A stretch of DNA of 22,104 nt, from contig DEAD01000010.1 of the NCBI GenBank assembly GCA_002346645.1, positions 1 to 22,104 of the forward strand, read 5' to 3'. Under the pieces are notes generated by a model. That model saw only the letters and a list, made by a program, of their open reading frames with translations, was not told the DNA's origin and made no database searches. Within the stretch, counting starts at the first letter, position 1. Each line of letters opens with the position of its first letter. Origin of the DNA: Dehalococcoidia bacterium UBA2991 (GTDB taxonomy: Bacteria > Chloroflexota > Dehalococcoidia > Tepidiformales > Tepidiformaceae). Of this stretch, positions 6,645 through 14,866 are shown piece by piece. The translations under genes were made by a program, and so were the position numbers.

Positions 6645-7210
6645 TACCGTTCCTCATCCTCCCCACCTGAAGTATCTTCAACCTCGAGTTCCCCCACCTC
6701 TTCAGTATCTTCGGGTTCCAAACCGGACTCTGCTGACTGCCCTTCGGATTCTTCCACCTCAGCCTCAATCTCCCCTGATTCCAAAACAGCTTCGGCTTCT
6801 TCCACCTCAGCCCCTGAAGCAGCAAGAGCTTCATCGGCGACGTCGACAGTCTCCTGGTAGTCGACGGTCTCAATGACGGCCATCCTTGCACCGTCGCCTT
6901 TTCGCGACTCCAAGCGGGTAATACGCAGATAACCACCAGGCCGATCAGCCATGCGAGGACCAATATTGTTGAAGATATTGTCCACAACATAGCGGTCGTA
7001 AATATAGCTAAGGGCCTGACGGCGCGCGTGAAGGTCACCACGGCGTCCGAGAGTAATCATCTTCTCCGCAATAGGCCGAATCTCACGGGCCTTTGCATCA
7101 GTGGTCGTAATACGCTCATAGCGGAGCAGATCGGTCACAAGGTTTCGATAAAGAGCCTTGCGATGGGCGCTATCGCGCCCAAGGTGACGGCCCGCCTTGC
7201 GGTGTCGCAT
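6644..7210 (-). CDS. rplQ: 50S ribosomal protein L17 with acidic C-terminal tail
   Basis: L17 lies near the exit of the peptide tunnel in the large subunit. Residues 1-117 are the family core: MRHRKAGRHLGRDSAHRKAL, the helix ITTTDAKAREIRPIAEKMIT (34-53), and GGYLRITRLESRKGDGARMA (92-111). The protein continues to residue 188 with a tail of about 70 residues rich in Glu, Ala, Ser and Gly and ending SGGEDEER. Most bacterial L17 proteins stop at about 115-130 residues. The ATG lies 3 bp after the rpoA stop, and the TAG overlaps the GTG of truA. Confidence 0.97.
   Translation of the reverse strand: MRHRKAGRHLGRDSAHRKALYRNLVTDLLRYERITTTDAKAREIRPIAEKMITLGRRGDLHARRQALSYIYDRYVVDNIFNNIGPRMADRPGGYLRITRLESRKGDGARMAVIETVDYQETVDVADEALAASGAEVEEAEAVLESGEIEAEVEESEGQSAESGLEPEDTEEVGELEVEDTSGGEDEER
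6651..6655 (-). promoter_or_regulatory. Ribosome binding site deciding the truA start
   Basis: GAGGA on the minus strand lies 6 nt before GTG 6644 and inside the last codons of rplQ. This spacing favours the GTG over the ATG at 6632. Confidence 0.6.
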
Positions 7211-7213
7211 TTG

Positions 7214-8374
7214 TTATTCCTCGTCGTCCGCGCCCAGCAAATCGTCATCACCAACTTCGCGCAGCGCTTCACGAAGTGCCTTACCAAGAGCCCCCAGGCT
7301 CTCTTCATCCTCTTCCCCATCGAGAATGATGCCGGAAGATTCAGTCTGGGAATCACCTAAAGAGGCAACGTCGGGAACAATCTCAAGGCCAGGAGCGTTG
7401 CCGTCTACGTAATTCATCTCGATGAGACGATCACGCAACTCGTCGTAAGACTTGTGACCAAAATTACGGAGAGCAAGTAGCTCGTCCTCACTACGCTCGA
7501 GTACCTGTCCGATTGTCATGAGGCCACTACGGCGAAGACAATTGTAGGCTCGCACAGAGAGCTGGAGCGCTTCAATAGGCGTGTGGTATCGCTCTGGCGA
7601 GATTGGCAAGCTGGTGGTAGGAGCAGGAGGGGGCGCAGGGGGAGCACCAACCACACTGCTAGGACTGAAGAGCGCAAACTGCTCTATAAGGATATCGGCA
7701 GCCTGGCCAACTGCTTCCACTGGGGAAACTGAGCCATCAGTCCACACTTCTAGAACTAGGCGATCGAAGTCAGTCGCCTGCCCAACACGCACTTTCTCAA
7801 CATGAAAGTTGACCTTGCGCACGGGCGAGAAAACAGCGTCAACTGGAATAACACCGATAGGCATGCCCTCAACCTCAGTGGCAGGCATGTAGCCTCGCTC
7901 TAGCTGAGCATGGAACTCAGCGTTGAGGCGCGCCTTAGGGCCATCGAGGGTAGCGAGATGGTGAGAAGGATTTACAACCTCAAAATCAGCAGGAACCTTA
8001 AGATCACCGGCAGTGATCTCACCAGCACCCTCAGCATCGAGAGTGAGGGTTCCTGGACGGTTACTCACCGCCTTAAGACGAATCTCCTTCACGTTTAGCA
8101 AGAATTCAGTGCTGTCTTCCTGCATACCATCAATCGTGGAGAACTCATGCTGCACCTGGTCGATGCGCACGGAGGTAATAGCAGCCCCTTCGAGCGAGCT
8201 AAGCAGGATACGACGCAGGGAGTTCCCCAAGGTCGTGCCATAACCCGGATCTAAGGGCTCGGCGATAAGACGAGCGTAGGCATCGTCTTCGTTTTCGACG
8301 TTCAGCTCAGGCACCGGCGTTGGCGGTGGTGCCGGAGGCATGTCGATTGGATCAAGTTCAGTTTCGAGTGTCAT
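7214..8374 (-). CDS. rpoA: DNA-directed RNA polymerase subunit alpha, acidic tail
   Basis: The alpha dimer starts RNA polymerase assembly and contacts UP elements and activators. The N-terminal domain (about 25-238) has YGTTLGNSLRRILLSSLEGA (45-64) and VEAVGQAADILIEQFALF (219-236). A Pro/Ala linker (243-262) leads to the C-terminal domain (263-323). There SVRAYNCLRR (273-282) keeps R275 and N278, equivalent to E. coli R265 and N268 that touch DNA, followed by LRNFGHKSYDEL (302-313). Residues 324-386 are an extra segment with EEDEES and a short amphipathic stretch (359-373) before GDDDLLGADDEE. The N-terminus also has a Pro-rich leader (11-22). Length is 386 against the usual 310-330. The style of the C-terminal domain is close to that of Chloroflexota. 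Confidence 0.98.
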   Translation of the reverse strand: MTLETELDPIDMPPAPPPTPVPELNVENEDDAYARLIAEPLDPGYGTTLGNSLRRILLSSLEGAAITSVRIDQVQHEFSTIDGMQEDSTEFLLNVKEIRLKAVSNRPGTLTLDAEGAGEITAGDLKVPADFEVVNPSHHLATLDGPKARLNAEFHAQLERGYMPATEVEGMPIGVIPVDAVFSPVRKVNFHVEKVRVGQATDFDRLVLEVWTDGSVSPVEAVGQAADILIEQFALFSPSSVVGAPPAPPPAPTTSLPISPERYHTPIEALQLSVRAYNCLRRSGLMTIGQVLERSEDELLALRNFGHKSYDELRDRLIEMNYVDGNAPGLEIVPDVASLGDSQTESSGIILDGEEDEESLGALGKALREALREVGDDDLLGADDEE

Positions 8375-8391
8375 AGGATCTGCTGCCCTGC

Positions 8392-9021
8392 CTAGCGAGA
8401 GTAGTACTCGATAATTACGTTTTCATTGAACCGGTGAGTCTCACCCGGAACAACTTCGAGAGGACCGGCGACGCGCGCAGTCAAGGCGCCGGCATCTACC
8501 ACCAGCCAAGACGGAGGCGACTTAGCTGCGATGGTTTCCTGAAGCACCTTGTAGTGCTCACTGCGCGTTCCGCGCTGCGTGAAGCCGATGTTATCGCCAT
8601 CGCGCAACTGAGCGGAGGGGATGTCTGTCTTGCGTCCGTTGAGGGTGATAAGCCCGTGGCGAACGATCTGGCGAGCTTGACTGCGGGAATCCGCGAAGCC
8701 AGCCCGATAAACAGCGTTATCGAGGCGACTTTCGAGGATTTGCACCAAGTTGATGCCAGAAACACCAGGGCGGCGCACAGCCTCCTTGTAATAACGTAGG
8801 AATTGTCTTTCAAGAACACCGTAGGTTGCCCGAGCACGCTGCTTCTCGCGCAGCTGTAGGCCACGATCACTCACCTTACGTCGACGAGCGGGACGAGGAC
8901 CCGGCGGGTTAGGGCGACGTTCAAAAGCACATTTGGGCGAATAACAGCGCTCTCCCTTGAGGTAGAGCTTATCGCCACGACGACGGCAGATTCGACAGAC
9001 CGGGCCAGTGTATCGGGCCAT
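8392..9021 (-). CDS. rpsD: 30S ribosomal protein S4, zinc-binding type
   Basis: S4 starts assembly of the small-subunit body, lines the mRNA entry site and in many bacteria represses its own operon. It has 209 residues. The N-terminus carries four cysteines, C9, C12, C26 and C31 (CRIC and CYSPKC), the zinc-binding C+ form. The S4 RNA-binding domain follows, with LESRLDNAVYRAGFADSRSQ (96-115) and ARQIVRHGLITLNGRKTDIP (116-135). It lies between rpsK (2-bp gap) and rpoA (17-bp gap), the normal alpha-operon place. Confidence 0.98.
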   Translation of the reverse strand: MARYTGPVCRICRRRGDKLYLKGERCYSPKCAFERRPNPPGPRPARRRKVSDRGLQLREKQRARATYGVLERQFLRYYKEAVRRPGVSGINLVQILESRLDNAVYRAGFADSRSQARQIVRHGLITLNGRKTDIPSAQLRDGDNIGFTQRGTRSEHYKVLQETIAAKSPPSWLVVDAGALTARVAGPLEVVPGETHRFNENVIIEYYSR

Positions 9022-9023
9022 TT

Positions 9024-9413
9024 CTACACACGCCTCCGCTTGGGAGCGCGACAGCCATTATGGGGAATGGGAGTGACATCGCGAATAGCAGTAACATCGA
9101 GCCCTGTCGCCTGAAGAGCACGGATGGCAGCCTCACGACCGCTCCCTGCTCCACGCACAAACACTTCAATGGTTTGCATGCCATGTTCCTGAGCACGGCG
9201 CGCAGCTGCTTCGCCAGCAAGCTGAGCAGCAAAAGGTGTGCTCTTACGAGACCCCTTAAAGCCAGTCTGACCAGCAGTGGCCTGTGAAACTACATTTCCA
9301 TTGGGGTCGGTCAACGTAACGATGGTGTTGTTGAACGAGCTCTTGATATAGGCACGACCGCGAGGCACAGACTTACGCTCACGGCGCCTGGATCGGCGAC
9401 TTCCCTCGGGCAT
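9024..9413 (-). CDS. rpsK: 30S ribosomal protein S11
   Basis: S11 forms part of the platform of the small subunit near the mRNA exit. It has 129 residues with the conserved AYIKSSFNNTIVTLTDPNGN (21-40), the central TPFAAQLAGEAAARRAQEHG and the C-terminal DVTPIPHNGCRAPKRRRV. The basic N-terminal 18 residues and basic C-terminus are normal. It starts 15 bp after rpsM and ends 2 bp before rpsD. Confidence 0.98.
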   Translation of the reverse strand: MPEGSRRSRRRERKSVPRGRAYIKSSFNNTIVTLTDPNGNVVSQATAGQTGFKGSRKSTPFAAQLAGEAAARRAQEHGMQTIEVFVRGAGSGREAAIRALQATGLDVTAIRDVTPIPHNGCRAPKRRRV

Positions 9414-9428
9414 TAGCTCGTTCTCCGG

Positions 9429-9812
9429 TTAAGTCTTGGCGGCAGCGCGACGGCGGCCGGCGACAGTCTTGCGGGCACCGCGACGCTGGCGCGCATTTGT
9501 GCGCGTACGCTGCCCATGGGCGGGAAGATTGCGGCGATGCCGCTGGCCTCGATAACAGTTGATCTCAACGAGACGCTGAATGTTCTGGCGCACCTCACGG
9601 CGAAGATCGCCCTCTACCGTGTAGTTCTTCTCAATATAGTCACGGACACGAAGAAGCTCCTCGTCCGTAAGGTCCCGCGTGCGCGTTCCAGGAGCGATTC
9701 GGGTCGCACCAAGAAGCTCGCCCGCCCGTTTTGGGCCAATGCCATAGATATAACGCAACGAGATTTCAATACGTTTCTCGTTAGGAATATCGACGCCGGA
9801 GATCCTAGCCAT
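9429..9812 (-). CDS. rpsM: 30S ribosomal protein S13
   Basis: S13 lies in the head of the small subunit, makes bridges to the large subunit and touches P-site tRNA. It has 127 residues: MARISGVDIPNEKRIEISL, the helix-hairpin segment YIYGIGPKRAGELL (21-34), and the signature RGQRHRRNLPAHGQRTRTNA (88-107) followed by a basic tail ending AAAKT. It starts 2 bp after rpmJ. Confidence 0.98.
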   Translation of the reverse strand: MARISGVDIPNEKRIEISLRYIYGIGPKRAGELLGATRIAPGTRTRDLTDEELLRVRDYIEKNYTVEGDLRREVRQNIQRLVEINCYRGQRHRRNLPAHGQRTRTNARQRRGARKTVAGRRRAAAKT

Positions 9813-9814
9813 GA

Positions 9815-9928
9815 CTAGCCCTGCCGCTGTTTATGTTTCGGGTTGTCGCAGATAACTATGACGCGTCCGCGACGGCGAACCACCTTGCACTTATCGCAAC
9901 GTCGCTTGACCGAAGCCCGAACCTTCAT
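9815..9928 (-). CDS. rpmJ: 50S ribosomal protein L36, zinc ribbon form
   Basis: This 37-residue protein of the large subunit reads MKVRASVKRRCDKCKVVRRR, then GRVIVICDNPKHKQRQG, then TAG. It carries the zinc ligands C11, C14, C27 and H32 of the C+ form. It lies 40 bp after map and 2 bp before rpsM. The usual neighbour infA, expected just upstream, is missing. Confidence 0.97.
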   Translation of the reverse strand: MKVRASVKRRCDKCKVVRRRGRVIVICDNPKHKQRQG

Positions 9929-9968
9929 GATCGCTTACCAACCCTCTGTGGTCCAGCCAAAAACGCAC

Positions 9969-10733
9969 TCACGGAAGGGTCAGCACCTCAGGCCGCTGGC
10001 CCTTCCGGATCGCGATAGTGTGCTCGAAGTGACAACAAAGGCTACCGTCCTCTGTGGCCACGGTCCAACGATCGTCTAGTTCCCGGGTTTGCCGGACTCC
10101 TATATTGACCATTGGCTCGAGAGCCAGGACGAGTCCTGGCTTGAGAGGAGGACCTCTAAAACGGCGCCGGTAGTTGGGAACCTGGGGTTCTTCATGCATC
10201 TCCCGACCTACGCCATGACCTGTGTACTCGCGAACAATCGAGTACTCGGAAGGAATGGCATCCTCAATTGCAGCGCTAACATCGTTTAGGTGAGTACCTG
10301 TTCCCATAGCTTCAATACCTGCCCAGAGAGCACCTTCAGTCACTTCTAACAAACGCTTTGCCTGCGGACTGATTTTCCCGACAGGAACAGTAATAGCAGA
10401 ATCGCCCACGAAGCCCTTATATGTCGCTCCGAGGTCGAAGGTAACGATGTCCCCATCCTCTAAAACACGTTCGCGGGGGATACCATGTACAAGCTCCTCA
10501 TTGATGCTGATACAAACGTTTGAGGGGTAAGGGGGCTTACCAGCGGGGTCATAGCCGCGAAAGGTCTCAATAGCACCGTGGCGCTTGAACTGTTCGGTTA
10601 CGAAAGCTTCAACTTCGAGAATATTAAGGCCGGGGCGAACCATTTCCCGGATACCGGCCAGGGTTTGTCCAACAATGCGTCCAGCCTCACGCATAGTATC
10701 CAGCTCAGCCTCTGACTTAAGCTTAATCGGCAC
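9969..10733 (-). CDS. map: Type I methionine aminopeptidase
   Basis: The enzyme removes the first methionine from new proteins. It has 254 residues, normal for type I. Active-site residues are visible: H83 in LVHGIP, the metal ligands D100 and D111 in DLGATYKGFVGDSA, H173 in TGHGVGREMHEEP, E206 in LEPMVNIG, and E237 in CHFEHT. The start is GTG 10733, with an AGGG site at a fitting distance and the adk stop 8 bp away. It sits in the adk-map pair common to spc operons. Confidence 0.97.
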   Translation of the reverse strand: MPIKLKSEAELDTMREAGRIVGQTLAGIREMVRPGLNILEVEAFVTEQFKRHGAIETFRGYDPAGKPPYPSNVCISINEELVHGIPRERVLEDGDIVTFDLGATYKGFVGDSAITVPVGKISPQAKRLLEVTEGALWAGIEAMGTGTHLNDVSAAIEDAIPSEYSIVREYTGHGVGREMHEEPQVPNYRRRFRGPPLKPGLVLALEPMVNIGVRQTRELDDRWTVATEDGSLCCHFEHTIAIRKGQRPEVLTLP

Positions 10734-10741
10734 CTGAAACC

Positions 10742-11380
10742 CTACCTAAGTGCTTCCAGCAGGTCTGCTGTGACGGAATCAAGTGCCCGCTCACCATCAA
10801 TCTCACTGAGGACATGAGCTTCGCGATAGTGCTCGATGAGATCCGCTGGGGGTTTCATCTTTTCCAAGCGAGTCCGGACTACGTCAGGACTATCATCATC
10901 TCGTTGGTACAACTCCCCCTGGCATTTGTCGCAAATGCCCTCCTTGATAGGGGGATCGTTGCGCTCGTGATAAACGGCCCCACAAGAGCGGCAGAGCCAA
11001 CGCCCGCCAAGACGAGCAACAAGCTCTTCATCGGAAACGGCAATGAGAAGCGCATGGTTAATTAAGTCCCCGCGAGCTCTAAGAGCCTCGTCTAGGGCAG
11101 TAGCCTGAACAATGTTGCGGGGAAACCCATCAAACATGGTGCCTTCAGCAGCGTCAGGCCGAGCAATTCGCTCGAGCAGCATCTTGATGGTTACCTCATC
11201 AGGTACGAGCTCCCCTCGATCCATGTATGTCTGAGCCAGGACACCGAGCTCAGTACCTTCACGCACATTCTCCCGAAACATATCACCGGTAGAGAGGTGC
11301 AGAAGACCAGTCGAGGTAGTAAGACGCTGGGCTTGGGTACCCTTGCCGGCACCAGGTGGACCGAGAAGTACAACAAACAT
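10742..11380 (-). CDS. adk: Adenylate kinase, zinc-containing LID
   Basis: The enzyme balances ATP, ADP and AMP. It has 212 residues with P-loop GPPGAGKGT (7-15), the AMP-binding STGDMFRENV (30-39) and FDGFPRN (83-89). The LID has C130, C133, C150 and C153 (CRSC and CDKC), the structural zinc form common in Gram-positive-type bacteria and unlike the zinc-free E. coli form. RLEKM (171-175) lies in the CORE after the LID. It starts 2 bp after secY and ends 8 bp before map. Confidence 0.98.
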   Translation of the reverse strand: MFVVLLGPPGAGKGTQAQRLTTSTGLLHLSTGDMFRENVREGTELGVLAQTYMDRGELVPDEVTIKMLLERIARPDAAEGTMFDGFPRNIVQATALDEALRARGDLINHALLIAVSDEELVARLGGRWLCRSCGAVYHERNDPPIKEGICDKCQGELYQRDDDSPDVVRTRLEKMKPPADLIEHYREAHVLSEIDGERALDSVTADLLEALR

Positions 11381-11382
11381 GG

Positions 11383-12735
11383 TCAGCGAATAAATCCTTC
11401 GTAGTTCCGCATGAGGAGTTGAGCCTCAAGCTGTTTCATAGTGTCGAGCACAACAGCAACGACGATGAGAAAGCCAGCACTCGAGATAGTAAGTGCCTGT
11501 ACATCAGTGATAAGCCCTATAAAGAACGGGGCCACAGCCACAGCCCCAAGGAACAGTGCCCCTCCCCAAGTGATGCGGGTGACCACACGTAAAAGATAAG
11601 CCTCAGTGGGTGGGCCAGGACGGATGCCCGGGATGAAAGCGCCCTGGCTTTGTAGATTCTTAGCCATGTTCTGCTGGTTGTACTGGACGATCGTGTAGAA
11701 AAAGGCGAAGCCCACCACGAGAACAAATAGAACTAGCCAATAGATGCCGGTTCCGCTCCCGCCACGACCACCCTGGAACTGGCTAACAAAGAAATCCGCC
11801 ACCGACTCGATCCAGCCACCCGCTCCAGAAAAGTAGCCGGCAATTACAGCTGGCAGGATAACAATTGAAAAAGCGAAGATGAGTGGAATCATCCCAGCCA
11901 TATTTACCCGCAAGGGAATGAAGCTCTGGCCCTGCTGCCGATACATGCGTCCTCCCCGGAAAGAGGATCTAGCGTATTGAACAGGTACTCTCCGCTGGGC
12001 CTCCTGAAAGAAGACAATGAAGAAAATTAGCACGAGGGCAAAGACAACTATTCCAGCCACAGCAATGATGGAGCTTGTAGAGATATTAGGGACAAGGCCG
12101 GGTAGGACAGCCACGATACCGCCGAAAATGATGAGGGAAACACCATTGCCGATTCCATGCTCGGTAATGAGCTCTCCCAGCCATACCAGGAACATCGTTC
12201 CAGCCGCTAGCGTGAAGAGCGTAGCGATTGTTCCGAAGAAATCATTCTGGAAACCAAAGTCTCGAATGACAGCTCCACTTTGGTTGTTAATGAACACAAT
12301 CTGGCCATAGCCCTGGACAAAGGCCAGCGGCACTGCCATCCAATGGGTATAAACCTGAATACGCCGACGGCCCTGCTCCCCCTCTTCCTGCAAGGCGCGG
12401 AGACGGGAGGAGAGAGGAGTAACAATCTGCATGATGATCGACGCAGTGATATAGGGGTAAACACCTAGGGCAGCAACACTAAGGTTCTGAAGAGCGCCGC
12501 CGGAAAAGATACTAAGAAAGTCGAGTACCGCATTCCCATCGAAGGCCTGCTCAAGGGCGTTGCGATCTACGTTGGGAACGGGAACATGCGCAACAAACCG
12601 GAAGATGACCAGCATTCCCAGAGTAAAGAGAAGCTTTCGCCGTACTTCTTCCTGCCGGAAGGCGTCGACCATTGCCTGAAATAGGCGGGGGCGGTTGGTG
12701 CCCGGGACTGTGCTAGTCTCGCCCATGAACGACAC
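11383..12735 (-). CDS. secY: Preprotein translocase subunit SecY
   Basis: SecY is the membrane channel for protein export. It has 450 residues and about ten hydrophobic segments. Signatures are GVYPYITASIIMQIVTPL (about 91-108) after the plug region, WLGELITEHGIGNGVSLIIF in the middle, and the late FFYTIVQYNQQNMAKNLQSQ cytoplasmic loop with AFIPGIRPG. GTG 12735 is chosen because AGGGG lies 9 nt upstream; ATG 12726 would shorten it by three residues and is 18 nt from that site. A Gly-rich patch (FQGGRGGSGTG) marks a periplasmic-side loop. It follows rplO by 12 bp. Confidence 0.98.
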   Translation of the reverse strand: MSFMGETSTVPGTNRPRLFQAMVDAFRQEEVRRKLLFTLGMLVIFRFVAHVPVPNVDRNALEQAFDGNAVLDFLSIFSGGALQNLSVAALGVYPYITASIIMQIVTPLSSRLRALQEEGEQGRRRIQVYTHWMAVPLAFVQGYGQIVFINNQSGAVIRDFGFQNDFFGTIATLFTLAAGTMFLVWLGELITEHGIGNGVSLIIFGGIVAVLPGLVPNISTSSIIAVAGIVVFALVLIFFIVFFQEAQRRVPVQYARSSFRGGRMYRQQGQSFIPLRVNMAGMIPLIFAFSIVILPAVIAGYFSGAGGWIESVADFFVSQFQGGRGGSGTGIYWLVLFVLVVGFAFFYTIVQYNQQNMAKNLQSQGAFIPGIRPGPPTEAYLLRVVTRITWGGALFLGAVAVAPFFIGLITDVQALTISSAGFLIVVAVVLDTMKQLEAQLLMRNYEGFIR

Positions 12736-12747
12736 AGTTCGACGCCC

Positions 12748-13245
12748 CTAGTCCTCGGCTGCAGTCTCAGCGGCAGCCTCTTCGCCATCATCACCTATTA
12801 AGGTGACAGTACCGCCAGCAGCCTCGATACGAGAGCGAGCAGCTGCACTTACCTTGTGGGTATAAACGTTTAGAGGGCGAGTCAGATCACCGCGTGCGAG
12901 GATCTTAACGGGTTCATTCAGGTTTCGGAGCACCCCCGCTACACGCAGCGTTTCAGGCGTTACCTCAGCACCGTCCTCGAAACGCTCCTGAAGCGTGCCG
13001 GTATTAACCGGCTGGTAAGCGATACGCCATTTGTTGTTAAACCCACGAAGGGTGTGCAGGCGACGTATAAGCGGAAGCTGACCGCCTTCGAAACCAAGCC
13101 GAATTTTCGAGCCGCTACGAGACTTTTGGCCTTTGAGGCCCTTTCCAGCGTACGTGCCACCACCGGCGCTATTACCGCGAGCAAGGCGCTTCCGTGCGTG
13201 GGTAGCCCCTTTTGACGGAGCGAGATCGTTGGCGTGAATACTCAC
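12748..13245 (-). CDS. rplO: 50S ribosomal protein L15 with short acidic tail
   Basis: L15 helps late assembly of the large subunit. It has 165 residues: LAPSKGATHARKRLARGNSA (8-27), the glycine-rich GLKGQKSRSGSKIRLGFEGG (36-55) and a C-terminal RSRIEAAGGTVTLI (137-150). The last 15 residues, GDDGEEAAAETAAED, are an added acidic tail. The GTG start at 13245 shares its G with the rpmD TAG stop and has AGGGG 7 nt upstream. Confidence 0.97.
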   Translation of the reverse strand: MSIHANDLAPSKGATHARKRLARGNSAGGGTYAGKGLKGQKSRSGSKIRLGFEGGQLPLIRRLHTLRGFNNKWRIAYQPVNTGTLQERFEDGAEVTPETLRVAGVLRNLNEPVKILARGDLTRPLNVYTHKVSAAARSRIEAAGGTVTLIGDDGEEAAAETAAED

Positions 13246-13439
13246 TAGGCTTCCCCTGCTTGTCCGTCTTGGACGTCTATAAGATGGCCAACCTTGGCGA
13301 TCATGCCACGGAGAGCCGGACTGTCATCATGTTCGACAGTCTGGTTGAGTCGACGCAAGCCAAGCTTGCGAATGGTGTCCTTCTGTCGCTGGTTATAGCC
13401 AATTGCGCTCTTACGCCACGTGATTGCAATCTTCGTCAT
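13245..13439 (-). CDS. rpmD: 50S ribosomal protein L30
   Basis: L30 is a small large-subunit protein. It has 64 residues: MTKIAITWRKSAIGYNQRQK and the central TIRKLGLRRLNQTVEHDDSP, the family's best signature. I choose ATG 13439, which overlaps the rpsE TGA as TGATG, over the TTG at 13442 that would add one residue. It ends QDGQAGEA, a few residues beyond the usual end. Confidence 0.96.
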   Translation of the reverse strand: MTKIAITWRKSAIGYNQRQKDTIRKLGLRRLNQTVEHDDSPALRGMIAKVGHLIDVQDGQAGEA

Positions 13440-13948
13440 CAAGTTGCCTCCGCAGAGGCTTGCGCGATGATCTCAAAGCGTCGCTGGCGAGCGACATCGG
13501 GATCACGTAGGCCAGCGAGACCATGCACAGTAGCACGAGCAACATTAACTGGATTGCGGCTACCTAACGACTTAGTAAGCACGTCAGTAACGCCTGCTGC
13601 TTCCATGATGGCCCGCACTGCTCCTCCGGCGATAACCCCTGTGCCGTGACTAGCCGGCTTCATGAGCACCTTTGCCGCACCAAAGACAGCCGTGCACTCG
13701 TGAGGAAGGGTTCCCCCCTTAAGGGGTACTGAGAACATTTCCTTGCGAGCGATTGCAGCACCCTTCCGAATAGCCTCGGGGACCTCATTTGCTCGCCCCA
13801 ACCCAATACCGACATTTCCGCTTCCGTCGCCCACGACCATAAGAGCAGTGAAACTAAAGCGGCGACCACCTTTCACCACCTTGGCCACCCGGTTGATATA
13901 TATGACCTTCTCGTTGAGTTCATCGCCTGAGTTTTCAAAGTTACCCAT
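13439..13948 (-). CDS. rpsE: 30S ribosomal protein S5
   Basis: S5 lies at the mRNA entry and helps decoding accuracy. It has 169 residues. The double-stranded-RNA-binding-like N-domain has RVAKVVKGGRRFSFTALMVV (20-39) and GDGSGNVGIGLGRANEVPEA (40-59). The C-domain has GTGVIAGGAVRAIMEAAGV (102-120) and SRNPVNVARATVHGL (130-144). Single-base overlaps join it to rplR and rpmD. Confidence 0.98.
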   Translation of the reverse strand: MGNFENSGDELNEKVIYINRVAKVVKGGRRFSFTALMVVGDGSGNVGIGLGRANEVPEAIRKGAAIARKEMFSVPLKGGTLPHECTAVFGAAKVLMKPASHGTGVIAGGAVRAIMEAAGVTDVLTKSLGSRNPVNVARATVHGLAGLRDPDVARQRRFEIIAQASAEAT

Positions 13949-14313
13949 CAGAATCCCAATCCTGCCTCGCGAGCTGCCTCAGCAAGGGCCTTCACGCGAC
14001 CATGGTACTTATAGCCACCACGGTCAAAGACGACTTCTGCGACGCCATGCTCCTTCGCCCGGGTAGCTATAGCAGTGCCGACAGCAGCAGCACGCTCAGC
14101 TTTCGGTTTCCCAACAAGGTCACCGACAAGAGCTGCATCGAGATCGCTTGCTGCAGCAATAGTATGACCCTGATCGTCGTCTATAACCTGCGCATAGATG
14201 TGGGAAGCACTACGGAAAACGTTCAACCGAGGCCGCACAGTAGTTCCAGCCAAATTTTTACGCACACGCAGATGACGGCGGTGACGAGCGTGATAGCGAT
14301 TAGCTTTAGCCAT
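13948..14313 (-). CDS. rplR: 50S ribosomal protein L18
   Basis: L18 binds 5S rRNA with L5. It has 121 residues, with a basic N-terminal arm (RYHARHRRHLRVRKNLAGT), PRLNVFRSASHIYAQVIDDD (28-47) and the C-terminal signature VVFDRGGYKYHGRVKALAEA (94-113) ending EAGLGF. TGATG overlaps link it to rplF and rpsE. Confidence 0.98.
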   Translation of the reverse strand: MAKANRYHARHRRHLRVRKNLAGTTVRPRLNVFRSASHIYAQVIDDDQGHTIAAASDLDAALVGDLVGKPKAERAAAVGTAIATRAKEHGVAEVVFDRGGYKYHGRVKALAEAAREAGLGF

Positions 14314-14858
14314 CAGACTCCCACCTTCCCGGCTTTGCCGGCCTTTCGGCGCACACGTTCGCCGAGGTAACGAATACCCTTGCCTTTATAGGGCTCTGGC
14401 GGACGAACCTTCCGAATATCGGCAGCGACCTGGCCTACTTGTTCCTTGTCAATGCCGCTGACGTTGATTCGCGGGCCTTCGATAGCGAAGGTGATGCCCT
14501 CAGGGGGCTCAACGATAACGGGATGGGAGAAACCAACTGCCAGTTGTAGGCTCTGTCCCTGGAGCTGAGCACGATACCCAACACCCTGAACCTCAAGCGT
14601 CTTAGTAAAACCCTCACTGACACCGAGAACCATGTTGTTCACGAGAGTACGAGAGAGGCCATGTAGAGCCCTATGCGAGCTTGTATCGCTGGGACGGGTC
14701 ACCAAGACCTGGTCGTCCTCTACGTTTATGCGCATGGCACCAGGGAGGACACGTTGCAGCTGGCCCTTGGGACCCTTAACTGTGATGACGTTGCCATCAT
14801 CGACGGTCACTTGGACGCCTTCGACGATTGGCACGGGTTGCTTACCAACACGAGACAT
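14313..14858 (-). CDS. rplF: 50S ribosomal protein L6
   Basis: L6 lies at the factor-binding side of the large subunit near the sarcin-ricin loop. It has 181 residues: MSRVGKQPVPIVEGVQVTVD, KGPKGQLQRVLP, and the C-terminal signature RKVRPPEPYKGKGIRYLGE. ATG 14858 is chosen over TTG 14873, since an AGGAG site lies 5 nt upstream and the protein then starts like its relatives. It starts 8 bp after rpsH. Confidence 0.97.
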   Translation of the reverse strand: MSRVGKQPVPIVEGVQVTVDDGNVITVKGPKGQLQRVLPGAMRINVEDDQVLVTRPSDTSSHRALHGLSRTLVNNMVLGVSEGFTKTLEVQGVGYRAQLQGQSLQLAVGFSHPVIVEPPEGITFAIEGPRINVSGIDKEQVGQVAADIRKVRPPEPYKGKGIRYLGERVRRKAGKAGKVGV

Positions 14859-14866
14859 GACTGCTC

